From Cytophagaceae bacterium (GTDB lineage Bacteria > Bacteroidota > Bacteroidia > Cytophagales > Cytophagaceae): a stretch of DNA of 17,244 nucleotides. The DNA is taken from positions 1 through 17,244 of the forward strand of contig JAGKWN010000094.1 in NCBI GenBank assembly GCA_021151805.1, in the 5' to 3' direction. Positions 7,132 through 14,520 of this stretch are shown here, piece after piece. The translations under genes were made by a program, and so were the position numbers. Each line of letters begins with the position of its first letter. Within the stretch, counting starts at the first letter, position 1. The notes under the pieces are model-generated. The model saw only the letters and a program-made list of their open reading frames with translations, ran no database searches and had not been told where the DNA came from.

Positions 7132-7836
7132 TTATTTATTCCAGTAGCGGATACCAAAAATATCCTTTTTGCTTTTATCTAAAGAAAGAGTGATTGAAAA
7201 GTATTTAACAACAGAGTCAGCCTTGATGATATTCCCTGCAAACTCAACTGCTTCTGTTTGCTTATCTTCCTCTAAATTGTATTTTGCGAAATATATTTTG
7301 TTGGTAGCGATCCGATCATAGCTTGTTACTTCATTCAATAAAGGCGTAAACGCATTTACCAACGTATCTATAGGAATGCCCGGATTTTCAAAATTATTGT
7401 AGATGTAATTAAAATCTCCCTGAAGAAGTTTTGCGTAATATGCGTTGGCAATTTTTTCTTTTTCAAAATAACCAAGCACAGCCTTTGCCGGGTAGCTGAA
7501 CGTTTCTGAATGGCCGCTGTCATTTTTCAATACAATGGAATATTTGGCATATGCCTTTTGCTCTTCAGCCGTTAGGTTTTTAAAAAATAAAAAGGCCACA
7601 CCTCTGGCAATGGGTTCCATTTTTACATCTTTTCCAAAAAACTCAGGATTGCTCACTTCCAACTCAACATATTTACCATTGCCTTCACTGGTACTTGTAG
7701 AAAAACCTTTTGTAATAGTTGTAGGCCCCCAGGTGCTGGCAACATCGTTAAGCCCATTCTTTTCAGAAGCCGAAGAACAGGAAAGTAATAATGCAAAGGG
7801 AAGGAAAAAGATGAAAATAATTTTAATGGCTTTCAT
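7132..7836 (-). CDS. Hypothetical lipoprotein
   Basis: This 234-residue protein starts with a lipoprotein signal: MKAIK, a hydrophobic run at 6-18 and the lipobox LLSC with Cys20 as the lipidated residue, followed by the soft SSAS linker. The rest is soluble, mixed alpha/beta, with no motif I can name. The C-terminal half contains YAKLLQGDFNYIYNNFE (about 133-149) and ends in DIFGIRYWNK. This layout, a helical pair followed by a curved sheet, recalls small NTF2-like or DUF-type lipoproteins, but that is only an impression. It is convergent with the T9SS protein, 19 bp apart, with no obvious terminator between them. Possible promoter elements lie 23-50 bases upstream. Confidence 0.7.
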   Translation of the reverse strand: MKAIKIIFIFFLPFALLLSCSSASEKNGLNDVASTWGPTTITKGFSTSTSEGNGKYVELEVSNPEFFGKDVKMEPIARGVAFLFFKNLTAEEQKAYAKYSIVLKNDSGHSETFSYPAKAVLGYFEKEKIANAYYAKLLQGDFNYIYNNFENPGIPIDTLVNAFTPLLNEVTSYDRIATNKIYFAKYNLEEDKQTEAVEFAGNIIKADSVVKYFSITLSLDKSKKDIFGIRYWNK

Positions 7837-7858
7837 AAAAGTATGTTTTTATATGCCT

Positions 7859-7886
7859 TTAAAATAATCAATGAAAACATAGCAAA
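7859..7886 (-). promoter_or_regulatory. Putative promoter of the lipoprotein gene
   Basis: On the minus strand TTTG (7886-7883) is followed after 16 bases by TATTTTAA (7866-7859), near the -33/-7 consensus. A second box, TACTTTTA, overlaps the start codon itself. Which of them is used, if either, cannot be told from sequence. Confidence 0.3.
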
Positions 7887-7923
7887 CAATCTTTTCTGGC
7901 TGCTGAATCCATGTACGAGGCAT

Positions 7924-7970
7924 AAAAAAAATATCTGCCGGCTATGTATGTTACATGCTGACAGATATTT
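7924..7970 (-). terminator. Terminator for the small membrane-protein pair
   Basis: Outer arms AAATATCTG (7929-7937) and CAGATATTT (7962-7970) enclose a second pairing of GC(t)ATGTA (7941-7948) with TACATGC (7952-7958). On the minus strand the stem is followed by eight T (complement of A 7924-7931). It therefore terminates transcription coming from the right, about 30 bases after the 76-residue gene. Confidence 0.85.
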
Positions 7971-8002
7971 CCATAACTGATTGCTGAATATTATTTACGA
8001 AA

Positions 8003-8233
8003 TCATGCCATATTCCTGAGTGCAGGTCTGTATTGCTTTGCGGCCTTCTTTACGTGTGCACTGATCCGGCACATAAAAAATACTATAACCAGGATTACTG
8101 TGGCAATAATCAAAACCGTTAAACGGATTTGATCATGCAATACACTGTATAAAACATTGTATGAATTGATGATACAGGCAAGCACAGTTGTTATAAAAAC
8201 GATTATCAGATCTTTTGTTTCAATAGTATCCAT
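8003..8233 (-). CDS. Small two-helix membrane protein (76 aa)
   Basis: Two hydrophobic segments, about residues 9-31 (LIIVFITTVLACIINSY) and 37-56 (LTVLIIATVILVIVFFMC), are joined by a short polar loop. They are followed by a basic tail (HVKKAAKQYRPALR) that should face the cytoplasm. No family is recognised. A terminator lies directly downstream and a second small membrane protein lies 26 bp upstream on the same strand, so the two probably form an operon and may work together. The coding assignment rests on this hydrophobic pattern, the context and the absence of a rival frame. Confidence 0.6.
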   Translation of the reverse strand: MDTIETKDLIIVFITTVLACIINSYNVLYSVLHDQIRLTVLIIATVILVIVFFMCRISAHVKKAAKQYRPALRNMA

Positions 8234-8259
8234 AGCCGTATTGATTATTTACGTAAACC

Positions 8260-8433
8260 TCATCTGTCTTCTTTTTGCGCCATCACAATGGCTGCAACCG
8301 TTAAGAGCAACGTTGGAATTGCATATCCCCTGTTCATATAAAAAGCACTCAATATGCTTAGGGTAACAAATGCCGCGCCCACTATGGATAGCGCGAAGAT
8401 TGTTATGTATTTTGCCTGAAGAATTTTTTTCAC
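8260..8433 (-). CDS. Small two-helix membrane protein with non-ATG start (57 aa)
   Basis: Reading the minus strand from a GTG at 8433-8431 to TGA at 8262-8260 gives a 57-residue protein: MKKILQAK, a first hydrophobic helix (residues 9-33, from YITIFALSIVGAAF), a short NRG turn, a second helix (38-52, AIPTLLLTVAAIVM) and a charged QKEDR end. The frame stays open further upstream (…EKDWSVQQIITA) without any ATG, so an ATT start a few codons earlier is also possible. The other minus-strand frame here, which would start from TTG at 8461, encodes a hydrophilic peptide and looks spurious. A TAATTTTA box at 8482-8475 could be its promoter. It lies 26 bp ahead of the 76-residue membrane protein. Function unknown. 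Confidence 0.5.
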   Translation of the reverse strand: MKKILQAKYITIFALSIVGAAFVTLSILSAFYMNRGYAIPTLLLTVAAIVMAQKEDR

Positions 8434-8474
8434 TGCAGTAATGATTTGTTGAACGGACCAATCTTTCTCTATAG

Positions 8475-8482
8475 TAAAATTA
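8475..8482 (-). promoter_or_regulatory. Putative -7 box for the small membrane-protein pair
   Basis: TAATTTTA on the minus strand, about 40 bases before the GTG start at 8433, differs from TAnnTTTG only in the last base. A T-rich stretch (GATTTTTAG) about 15-20 bases upstream could be the -33 part. Weak evidence in AT-rich DNA. Confidence 0.3.
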
Positions 8483-8554
8483 CAGACAATACTAAAAATC
8501 GAATTATAGGATTACAGATTAACCTTACATATTTTCCACTCCGGGATCATGCAT

Positions 8555-8583
8555 AAAAAAAGCCGTTGAATTTATTCAACGGC
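8555..8583 (-). terminator. Terminator of the RCC1-repeat gene
   Basis: GCCGTTGAA (8562-8570), loop TTTA, TTCAACGGC (8575-8583): a perfect 9-bp stem. On the minus strand it is followed by seven T (complement of A 8555-8561). It lies about 30 bases beyond the stop of the RCC1-repeat gene. Confidence 0.92.
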
Positions 8584-8613
8584 CTAAAAAACTTTCAGCT
8601 TTCAGTTATTTCT

Positions 8614-11157
8614 TTATTGAATAATAAATGAATTACTCTCGGTATTTCCTTCTTCGGTTTCTATTACATAAAAATAAATTCCTGACGCAACCGCCAACTG
8701 AACTGTAGTTTCTACATGTTGGTTTTCTATTGATTTTATAATTGTACCCTGGGCATCATAAATAGTAAGGTGTCTTCCTTTCAATCCTTTAATACAAAAA
8801 GTACCGTTATTAGGATTTGGGTACACAACCACATCTAATTTTTTTGATTTATTTGAATAAATCGAAGTAGTGGGATCGGTGGGATCTGTCGGATCGGTAG
8901 GATCGGTAGGATCGGTAGGATCTGTCGGATCGGTTGGATCAGTTGGATCGGTAGGGTCTACAGTATCAGTAGGATCAGGACCTACAGGACTTATTGTAAG
9001 TCCATACAAACAATTAATTTTAAATAAATAGGATTGATCATAATCAGAAAATTTTCCATCGCCTAATTGGCTGGAGGCATTTAAGCCAATTGTAACAATC
9101 GTGCCGTCCACATGAATAAAATAACTATTATAATAAGTCGCGCGAACAACTTTCCAGCTATTAGGTTTTCCTATTTGTTGAGATAGTCCATAGGCTAATT
9201 TTTTATACAACCCATCGCCCCAGGAATAGAGGCTGCCATCATTTTTAATTGCTAATGTATGATATGGGCCTGCTTCTACGGATGCCCAATCAGACGCAGT
9301 GCCAATGAGTGTAAGCGTATCTTTATTGATAGCTGTTCCATCGCCAAGCTGACCGTACTGATTATCACCACAAGCCCACAAACTACCGTCTTGTTTAATA
9401 GCCATTGTTGTACGTTCACTTACAGAAACTGATTTCCAATCTTTATCTGTTCCTACTTTTTGTGGTTGTGCATTATCACTCACACCAAGGCCATTGCTTA
9501 ATGCGCCAAATGCATCTCTTCCCCAAAGCCATAATGACCCCTCAGTATCAATTGCTGCTGCCTGATACTGATTTGCTGTTATGTAATCAAATTGATTTCC
9601 AGTTAGCATAGGCTGAGGATTACCAGGATTAGCCGCTGTACTCACCCATAAACTACCATCTTGTTTGATAGCGTATATTTTCTCTTGATTTATCGCTACG
9701 ATTTTCCAATCTGAATCACTACCAATCTGTATCGGAAATTTATCAATTCTCCAACTCCATAATGTTCCATCCGATTGAATGGCTGATGTATAAGCATCAG
9801 TCATTGCAAAGCTTTTCCATGTATCCACACCTACTTTTTGAGGCATATATGGATTGCGTATATTCAGATCCAGAGATTTAATTGAGTTTTGATAAGATGT
9901 ACTTCCCCACTCCCACAAACTTCCGTCTTCCCGTAAAGCCATAACTCTGGACATTTCTGTTTTTATATCTTTCCAGCAAGACTCCGTTTGTACAACAGGA
10001 CATTTTAAAGGTCGTGGTATTAAAGTAATATCATTATTGTATATACCCTGTCCTAATGCGCCAACCCTATCTTCTCCCCAGCTCCATATACTCCCATCTG
10101 TTTTTATTGCAAAAATGTGTGAAGAGGATGCATTAAAAATTAGCGAATCCCAACCTCCACCTAAATCTATCTTACTTGGAGTAAATCTGTCATTCGCTGC
10201 AGAGGTTCTAAGAAAAGTAGTTCCCCATGCCCATAGTGTTTTATCTGATTTTTGAACAATATTACCCGAACCTGTTGCAATTATATTTATCCAATCTGAT
10301 TCGATTCCTACCTGCACTGGATCCCGTTGTGTATACGGTCTTTCCCCATTACCAATCTGGGCATAATCGTTATCTCCCCATGACCACATTGTACCATCCT
10401 TCCGCAAAGCCAATGTATGTGAATTGCCCGCAGAAACCTTTTTCCAATTAGAGTCTGTACCAAATTGGGTAGGGACCAGCACATTTACTCTTGGAGGAGT
10501 AGTGTAGCCTAATTGTCCATAATAATTATTTCCCCATGACCACAATGTGCCATTTGTTTTCAACGCGAATGCAAATCCTAATCCGCAAGAAGCACTAAGC
10601 CAGTCTTTATCTGTACCTATCTGAGCAGGTGTATATCTATCCGTTTGTGTTCCATCGCCCAATTGCCCGGATACATTCCATCCCCATGACCATAAAGAAC
10701 CATCCTTTTTAATAGCTAATGTATAACTACTGCCATCTGAAAAAATTAATTTCCAATCACGTGTATTACCGATTCTTACAGGTGCATTGCGTTGTGTATC
10801 CGTTCCATCACCTAAAGAACCATTGATGTTTCTACCCCAGGCCCATAAAGACCCGTCATTTTTTATCGCAAAAGCATTTGTACCATACGCAAACACTTCT
10901 TTCCAGTTTGTCGAAGTTCCTATTTGAATAGGAATGCTTGAACAATATTCTGAACCATCGCCTAAGGTGCCATATTTATTACTACCCCATGTCCATAAGG
11001 TTCCATCCTGGTGAATCGCTAAAGAAAATAAATTACCTGCAGACAAAGATTTCCAGCATGACTGGGCAGATGAGGTAAATATAAAACATACAAAAAAAAC
11101 AATTAAAATCGAATGCTTTTTAGAAAAAACCATAGTGTTATATATATACGATTTCAT
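8614..11157 (-). CDS. Secreted double RCC1-propeller protein, T9SS type A
   Basis: This 847-residue exported protein has a signal peptide ending near SSA (29-31). If translation starts at Met9 (11133) rather than Met1, the signal is more compact. Fourteen RCC1-type repeats follow, each marked by a GSLWSWG-like strand, at residues 52, 102, 153, 203, 255, 306, 355 and then 412, 464, 501, 540, 591, 641, 685. Seven repeats make one RCC1 propeller, so this is two propellers in tandem; each half starts with SCWK (33-36, 393-396) and closes with a Cys (386, 716). Second-half repeats are more degenerate. Ten DPT triplets (734-763) form a linker. Residues 774-847 are the T9SS type A CTD, with YPNPNNG, LTIYDAQG and GIYFYVIE. 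Only 27 bp separate it from ccmF upstream. The binding partner is unknown. Confidence 0.88.
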   Translation of the reverse strand: MKSYIYNTMVFSKKHSILIVFFVCFIFTSSAQSCWKSLSAGNLFSLAIHQDGTLWTWGSNKYGTLGDGSEYCSSIPIQIGTSTNWKEVFAYGTNAFAIKNDGSLWAWGRNINGSLGDGTDTQRNAPVRIGNTRDWKLIFSDGSSYTLAIKKDGSLWSWGWNVSGQLGDGTQTDRYTPAQIGTDKDWLSASCGLGFAFALKTNGTLWSWGNNYYGQLGYTTPPRVNVLVPTQFGTDSNWKKVSAGNSHTLALRKDGTMWSWGDNDYAQIGNGERPYTQRDPVQVGIESDWINIIATGSGNIVQKSDKTLWAWGTTFLRTSAANDRFTPSKIDLGGGWDSLIFNASSSHIFAIKTDGSIWSWGEDRVGALGQGIYNNDITLIPRPLKCPVVQTESCWKDIKTEMSRVMALREDGSLWEWGSTSYQNSIKSLDLNIRNPYMPQKVGVDTWKSFAMTDAYTSAIQSDGTLWSWRIDKFPIQIGSDSDWKIVAINQEKIYAIKQDGSLWVSTAANPGNPQPMLTGNQFDYITANQYQAAAIDTEGSLWLWGRDAFGALSNGLGVSDNAQPQKVGTDKDWKSVSVSERTTMAIKQDGSLWACGDNQYGQLGDGTAINKDTLTLIGTASDWASVEAGPYHTLAIKNDGSLYSWGDGLYKKLAYGLSQQIGKPNSWKVVRATYYNSYFIHVDGTIVTIGLNASSQLGDGKFSDYDQSYLFKINCLYGLTISPVGPDPTDTVDPTDPTDPTDPTDPTDPTDPTDPTDPTDPTTSIYSNKSKKLDVVVYPNPNNGTFCIKGLKGRHLTIYDAQGTIIKSIENQHVETTVQLAVASGIYFYVIETEEGNTESNSFIIQ
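8873..8953 (-). repeat. 9-bp tandem repeat encoding the DPT linker
   Basis: Nine consecutive 9-bp units of the GGATCGGTA type (plus strand) run without a break, with three diverged units (8954-8980) at the right end. On the minus strand they encode DPT triplets, ten in a row. Five units vary only at the third bases (GGATCTGTC, GGATCGGTT, GGATCAGTT). The tract joins the propellers to the T9SS sorting domain and should be prone to slippage; since the unit is a multiple of three, length changes keep the reading frame. Confidence 0.85.
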
Positions 11158-11159
11158 AT

Positions 11160-11167
11160 TAAAATTA
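11160..11167 (-). promoter_or_regulatory. Putative -7 box of the RCC1-repeat gene
   Basis: TAATTTTA on the minus strand lies two bases before the first ATG (11157) and 26 bases before the second (11133). If it is active, transcription would start about at the first ATG, favouring Met9 as the start. It would also free this gene from the ccm operon despite the 27-bp gap. Confidence 0.3.
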
Positions 11168-11184
11168 TAAGATCATAGATATTG

Positions 11185-13851
11185 CTAAAGAACTTCCTGA
11201 CCCTTATTACGCATAGCTATAAACTCTTTGTAGCGGCGGAACATAGCCATTGCCAGGCCTACAATCACCAGCAATGTACCAATCCACAACAGGTTAATAC
11301 CTGGTTTTTCAATGGCTTTAATGATGATGTAATCTTTCTGACACGTTTGTACAGAGAACTCAAACTCGTGCGTATCCGGTTTAACTTTGTTAAGTGTAAT
11401 CTTCACACCCAGTTCTTCATTCATTTCCGGTATGGCACCGGAAGCGCTCTGCTGAGATAAGATCACCAGATTAGGGTGCATCGGATACGAAGAACCATCC
11501 GGACCAAGCAACAATAGATGTGCGACGATAGAAAAATCATCCGCACCAAGCTTAACACCCGGTACATTGTTGATCACGTCTACATGTTTAAATAGGCACA
11601 CATAGTCGTTGATGTAAATAGTATCGCCCTGGTGGATGGTATGTGTTTCCGGCTCCGACCAATCGCGATCATCGGGAGCTAAAGGAATTGCAGAAAGGTG
11701 CGAATACAAATCCCTGCCCATAAAGTGTTTGATATCCGGCGACACCACATTCCCCATACGTGGATTTTGTTGTATACGCGGATACAATGTGAATGTATCA
11801 CCTGATGCTTTTACATAAGCCACTTCGTAGAATGTATTTTCCGGATTAACTTCTAAGGTATCACCCTTTTTAAATACCACTACATCTTTATCTTTTAAAT
11901 CTTTGCGCAGGATAAGCTTGTATGGATCTTCTGTCGGGAAGGTCCAGTCTTTATTAACATAGCCGCTGTAGCCTTTCACTTCAATGCGCTGGCCTTTATA
12001 AATCAGCTGCAGATCTTTCATCTTCTCCGGCGCATTGCGGAACAAGAGTAAATTATCTCTGTTTACTTCGTTTGAAAATTCCTTTGAATACAGCAAGCCT
12101 GTGTTATTGAGTGAAACAATTTTAGAATAACCGGAAGAGAATAAAATACCAACCAGCATCATTGCCACACCAATGTGCGCCAGTGCGCCACCGGTCAGGC
12201 GGTAATTGTTCTGCACCACCTTTATAAAGATCATGATGTTGCTGAAGATGGAGAACAAACTGGCAGCTATTAATAATATATATGCGGTCTTAACTGCATA
12301 ATGAATTTCTTCTCCCGGGTTTGCATCAAGTAAGCCAAATACAATAATAATGGACGTAAAACTCAATGCCAATACAATCGGCAGGTATAATGCTTCCCAC
12401 AATTGCTTTTTATCCATCTTCTTCCACCAGAAGAATTGTCCCATGCCTGAAAGAATAGCGATGAATATGGCAAAGCCCATCTGCCAATAGCTGTAATAAA
12501 TTTCCGGCTTCGCTGGCGGCGCCATGGATAAGCTTAGGCCCAATCCTTTTGCAATGGAATTATAAACAGGAATAGATGTTGTAGCCAATACCTGGAAAGC
12601 AGCAAGGCTTAAGAATGCAACGCCGATAAAAATCCAGAATTCACGTGAGTATACGGAAGGCTCTTCGTTTTCGAATGGAATTTTTTTCCAGGACTTTCCA
12701 ATCAACATCATTGCCAGGAATGTAAAGGCCAACAGATAGATCAGCAACTGGCCGGATAAACCAAGGTCGGTAAAGGAGTGTACGGATGCATTGCCTAAAA
12801 TACCACTGCGGGTTAAGAATGTTGCATACAGAATCAGCAGGAATGAAAGCGTAACCATGATCACAGCCATGCGCAAAGCTGTACCGCTGTTCTTATAAGA
12901 GATCATCAAGTGTAAAGATGCCACCAGGATCAGCCATGGTACATACACCGCATTTTCAACCGGGTCCCAGTTCCAGTAACCACCGAAGTTTAATGTTTCA
13001 TACGCCCAGTAAGCACCCATCATAATACCAGTACCTAATATCACGGCAGCAAACAGCGCCCACGGCAGTGCAGGACGAATCCATTCCTTTGTCCAGCCTT
13101 TCCACATGCCAGCCATACAGTAGGCGAATGGCACAATGGTAGCAGCAAAACCCAGGAACAACGTAGGCGGGTGAATCACCATCCAGTAATTCTGGAGTAA
13201 TGGATTCAATCCGTTTCCATCTTCAGCAATAAAATCAGGACGAATGGTATATACAGGCAGATCAGGCAAAGCTTCTTTCATTAAAATGAAAGGAGATGAA
13301 CCGATCTTTATAGGTAAAGGCCCTTGTGCGAACTCAACATGCGGCAACGCGAAATGCAGATAATGCATCGTAAATTCAGAAACATTCGTCCAGATTGTAT
13401 TCATATCCGGAATAACCACACCAAGGATCATGGATGTGAGGAATGCCTGCACCAGCATAAACACCGCCATTACCGGGGCTTCCCAGGTATTGTTTACTTT
13501 AATGAGTATAGCTCCTAAGATTGCATGCCAGAAAATCCACAACAGGAAACTTCCCTCCTGACCTTCCCAGAAACAGGAGATCATGTAATAAACCGGCAGG
13601 TGATTAGACGAATGGCTCCATGCGTAATGGTACTCGTAACGGTGGTTGTAGATAATCGAAAACAAGCTCGCAACTATTCCGAATACCGATAGTGCATGTA
13701 CACCAAAGGCAATTCTTGAAAAGACCAGCCATGACGAATTCCCTAATTGATTTTCTTTCGAGCTCTGGAAATACCCATAAGCAGAAAGTATTGCGGCAAA
13801 GAACGAGATGATAACGAATAGATGGCCGTAGTCGCCAATATGCAAATCCAT
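11185..13851 (-). CDS. ccmF: Cytochrome c heme lyase CcmF
   Basis: This 888-residue multi-helix membrane protein ligates heme from CcmE to apocytochrome c outside the inner membrane. Diagnostic parts are FWEGQEGSFLLW (94-105), MVIHPPTLFLGF (224-235), the WWD heme-handling stretch WAYETLNFGGYWNWDPVEN (282-300) and TRSGILGNASVHSF (347-360). His227, His314, His358 and His559 have the spacing of the four E. coli CcmF heme ligands (173, 261, 303, 491). After His559 a soluble region of about 280 residues (575-855) precedes the last helix, PGINLLWIGTLLVIVG. E. coli CcmF has only about 647 residues, so this region is enlarged. It is the last gene of ccmBCDEF, 2 bp after ccmE, and no terminator separates it from the RCC1 gene. 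Confidence 0.93.
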   Translation of the reverse strand: MDLHIGDYGHLFVIISFFAAILSAYGYFQSSKENQLGNSSWLVFSRIAFGVHALSVFGIVASLFSIIYNHRYEYHYAWSHSSNHLPVYYMISCFWEGQEGSFLLWIFWHAILGAILIKVNNTWEAPVMAVFMLVQAFLTSMILGVVIPDMNTIWTNVSEFTMHYLHFALPHVEFAQGPLPIKIGSSPFILMKEALPDLPVYTIRPDFIAEDGNGLNPLLQNYWMVIHPPTLFLGFAATIVPFAYCMAGMWKGWTKEWIRPALPWALFAAVILGTGIMMGAYWAYETLNFGGYWNWDPVENAVYVPWLILVASLHLMISYKNSGTALRMAVIMVTLSFLLILYATFLTRSGILGNASVHSFTDLGLSGQLLIYLLAFTFLAMMLIGKSWKKIPFENEEPSVYSREFWIFIGVAFLSLAAFQVLATTSIPVYNSIAKGLGLSLSMAPPAKPEIYYSYWQMGFAIFIAILSGMGQFFWWKKMDKKQLWEALYLPIVLALSFTSIIIVFGLLDANPGEEIHYAVKTAYILLIAASLFSIFSNIMIFIKVVQNNYRLTGGALAHIGVAMMLVGILFSSGYSKIVSLNNTGLLYSKEFSNEVNRDNLLLFRNAPEKMKDLQLIYKGQRIEVKGYSGYVNKDWTFPTEDPYKLILRKDLKDKDVVVFKKGDTLEVNPENTFYEVAYVKASGDTFTLYPRIQQNPRMGNVVSPDIKHFMGRDLYSHLSAIPLAPDDRDWSEPETHTIHQGDTIYINDYVCLFKHVDVINNVPGVKLGADDFSIVAHLLLLGPDGSSYPMHPNLVILSQQSASGAIPEMNEELGVKITLNKVKPDTHEFEFSVQTCQKDYIIIKAIEKPGINLLWIGTLLVIVGLAMAMFRRYKEFIAMRNKGQEVL

Positions 13852-13853
13852 AA

Positions 13854-14270
13854 TTAAATTTTTACTTCCTTGTCCTCATACTTTGAAGGACATTTCATTA
13901 ATATTTTGTCGGCAACAAATACGTTTTCCTTTGTATTGGTATGCCCGATGATCACGATCTGTTCAGCCTTTTCAAAATCCTGCGGCTTTGGCTGAAAGTA
14001 TAATACTCTTTCTGTACGTTGCTTTGTATCTGTTAGTGTAAATTCAAAATAATTCGGGTCAACACCCGGATTATAGATCATTCCCACATACTGACCCTTA
14101 GCATCTTTCTGCAGCTTACCAACTACGTGTACCATATCATCATGACCGTCGGCAGCCATCTTTGCTGCCTGCTCAAAATCCACATACTGGCTTGCACTGC
14201 TGGTAGTAGAAAAAATCACAGCTACAGCTACAGCAATGACAGTCAATAAAATTATATAACTCAGTTTCAT
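13854..14270 (-). CDS. ccmE: Cytochrome c maturation protein CcmE, Cys-type (CxxxY)
   Basis: CcmE is the periplasmic heme chaperone that takes heme from CcmC and hands it to CcmF. I start it at the ATG at 14270 (138 residues): it follows AAGG and begins with the expected membrane anchor (3-22). An in-frame ATG at 14315 would overlap ccmD by 32 bp and add a charged leader. The OB-fold core shows VHVVGKLQKD (47-56 in this numbering), VGMIYNP and EFTLTD, and ends with VFVADKILMKCPSKYED. Here Cys127 and Tyr131 (CPSKY) take the place of the His130 and Tyr134 (HxxxY) of E. coli CcmE, so this is a Cys-type CcmE, as known from archaea and some sulfate reducers. Heme attachment would then be through Cys or otherwise altered. 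It lies 2 bp before ccmF. Confidence 0.88.
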   Translation of the reverse strand: MKLSYIILLTVIAVAVAVIFSTTSSASQYVDFEQAAKMAADGHDDMVHVVGKLQKDAKGQYVGMIYNPGVDPNYFEFTLTDTKQRTERVLYFQPKPQDFEKAEQIVIIGHTNTKENVFVADKILMKCPSKYEDKEVKI

Positions 14271-14283
14271 CTGTACCTTATTA

Positions 14284-14520
14284 TTAATCGTTATTTTCTT
14301 CTTCCAGCTTGCCAATCTTTTTATCCAGGGAAATCATGTACACCAATAATCCGATAAGAATAATGGCTACTACTGTGATCACTACATAAATTTTTCCATC
14401 TGCGCGGAACTTGTCTGCCATTTCAGGCTCGCTGCCTTGTTGTGCCAATGCTGAGATACTTGTAAAGACAAGTAGACTAAGCATCCAATAAATCTTCTGA
14501 AGCATATTTTTTAGAGTCAA
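14284..14520 (-). CDS. ccmD: CcmD-family small membrane protein
   Basis: This 78-residue protein sits in the ccmD place between ccmC and ccmE. It has an N-terminal hydrophobic segment that looks like a signal peptide (MLSLLVFTSISALAQ, 13-27). A second helix lies at about 45-63 (YVVITVVAIILIGLLVYM), preceded by EMADKFRADGKI and followed by a charged SLDKKIGKLEEEN tail. This second half is the Bacteroidota CcmD pattern. CcmD helps release holo-CcmE from the CcmC/CcmAB complex. The leading segment makes it longer than proteobacterial CcmD. Its start overlaps the end of ccmC by 44 bp; ATG codons at 14505 and 14484 would reduce this overlap and are equally possible. Translation is probably coupled to ccmC. 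Confidence 0.75.
   Translation of the reverse strand: MTLKNMLQKIYWMLSLLVFTSISALAQQGSEPEMADKFRADGKIYVVITVVAIILIGLLVYMISLDKKIGKLEEENND

Noticed and set aside
8249..8461. Minus-strand 70-residue frame from TTG
   Set aside because: The peptide is hydrophilic, Cys/His-rich and shows no domain, and it overlaps the frame that codes two clean transmembrane helices (8260-8433). It is best read as a shadow of that small gene.
8873..8980. 9-bp tandem tract as a CRISPR or iteron origin
   Set aside because: It is in frame, codes DPT triplets of the RCC1 protein, and has no spacers or DnaA-like boxes nearby.
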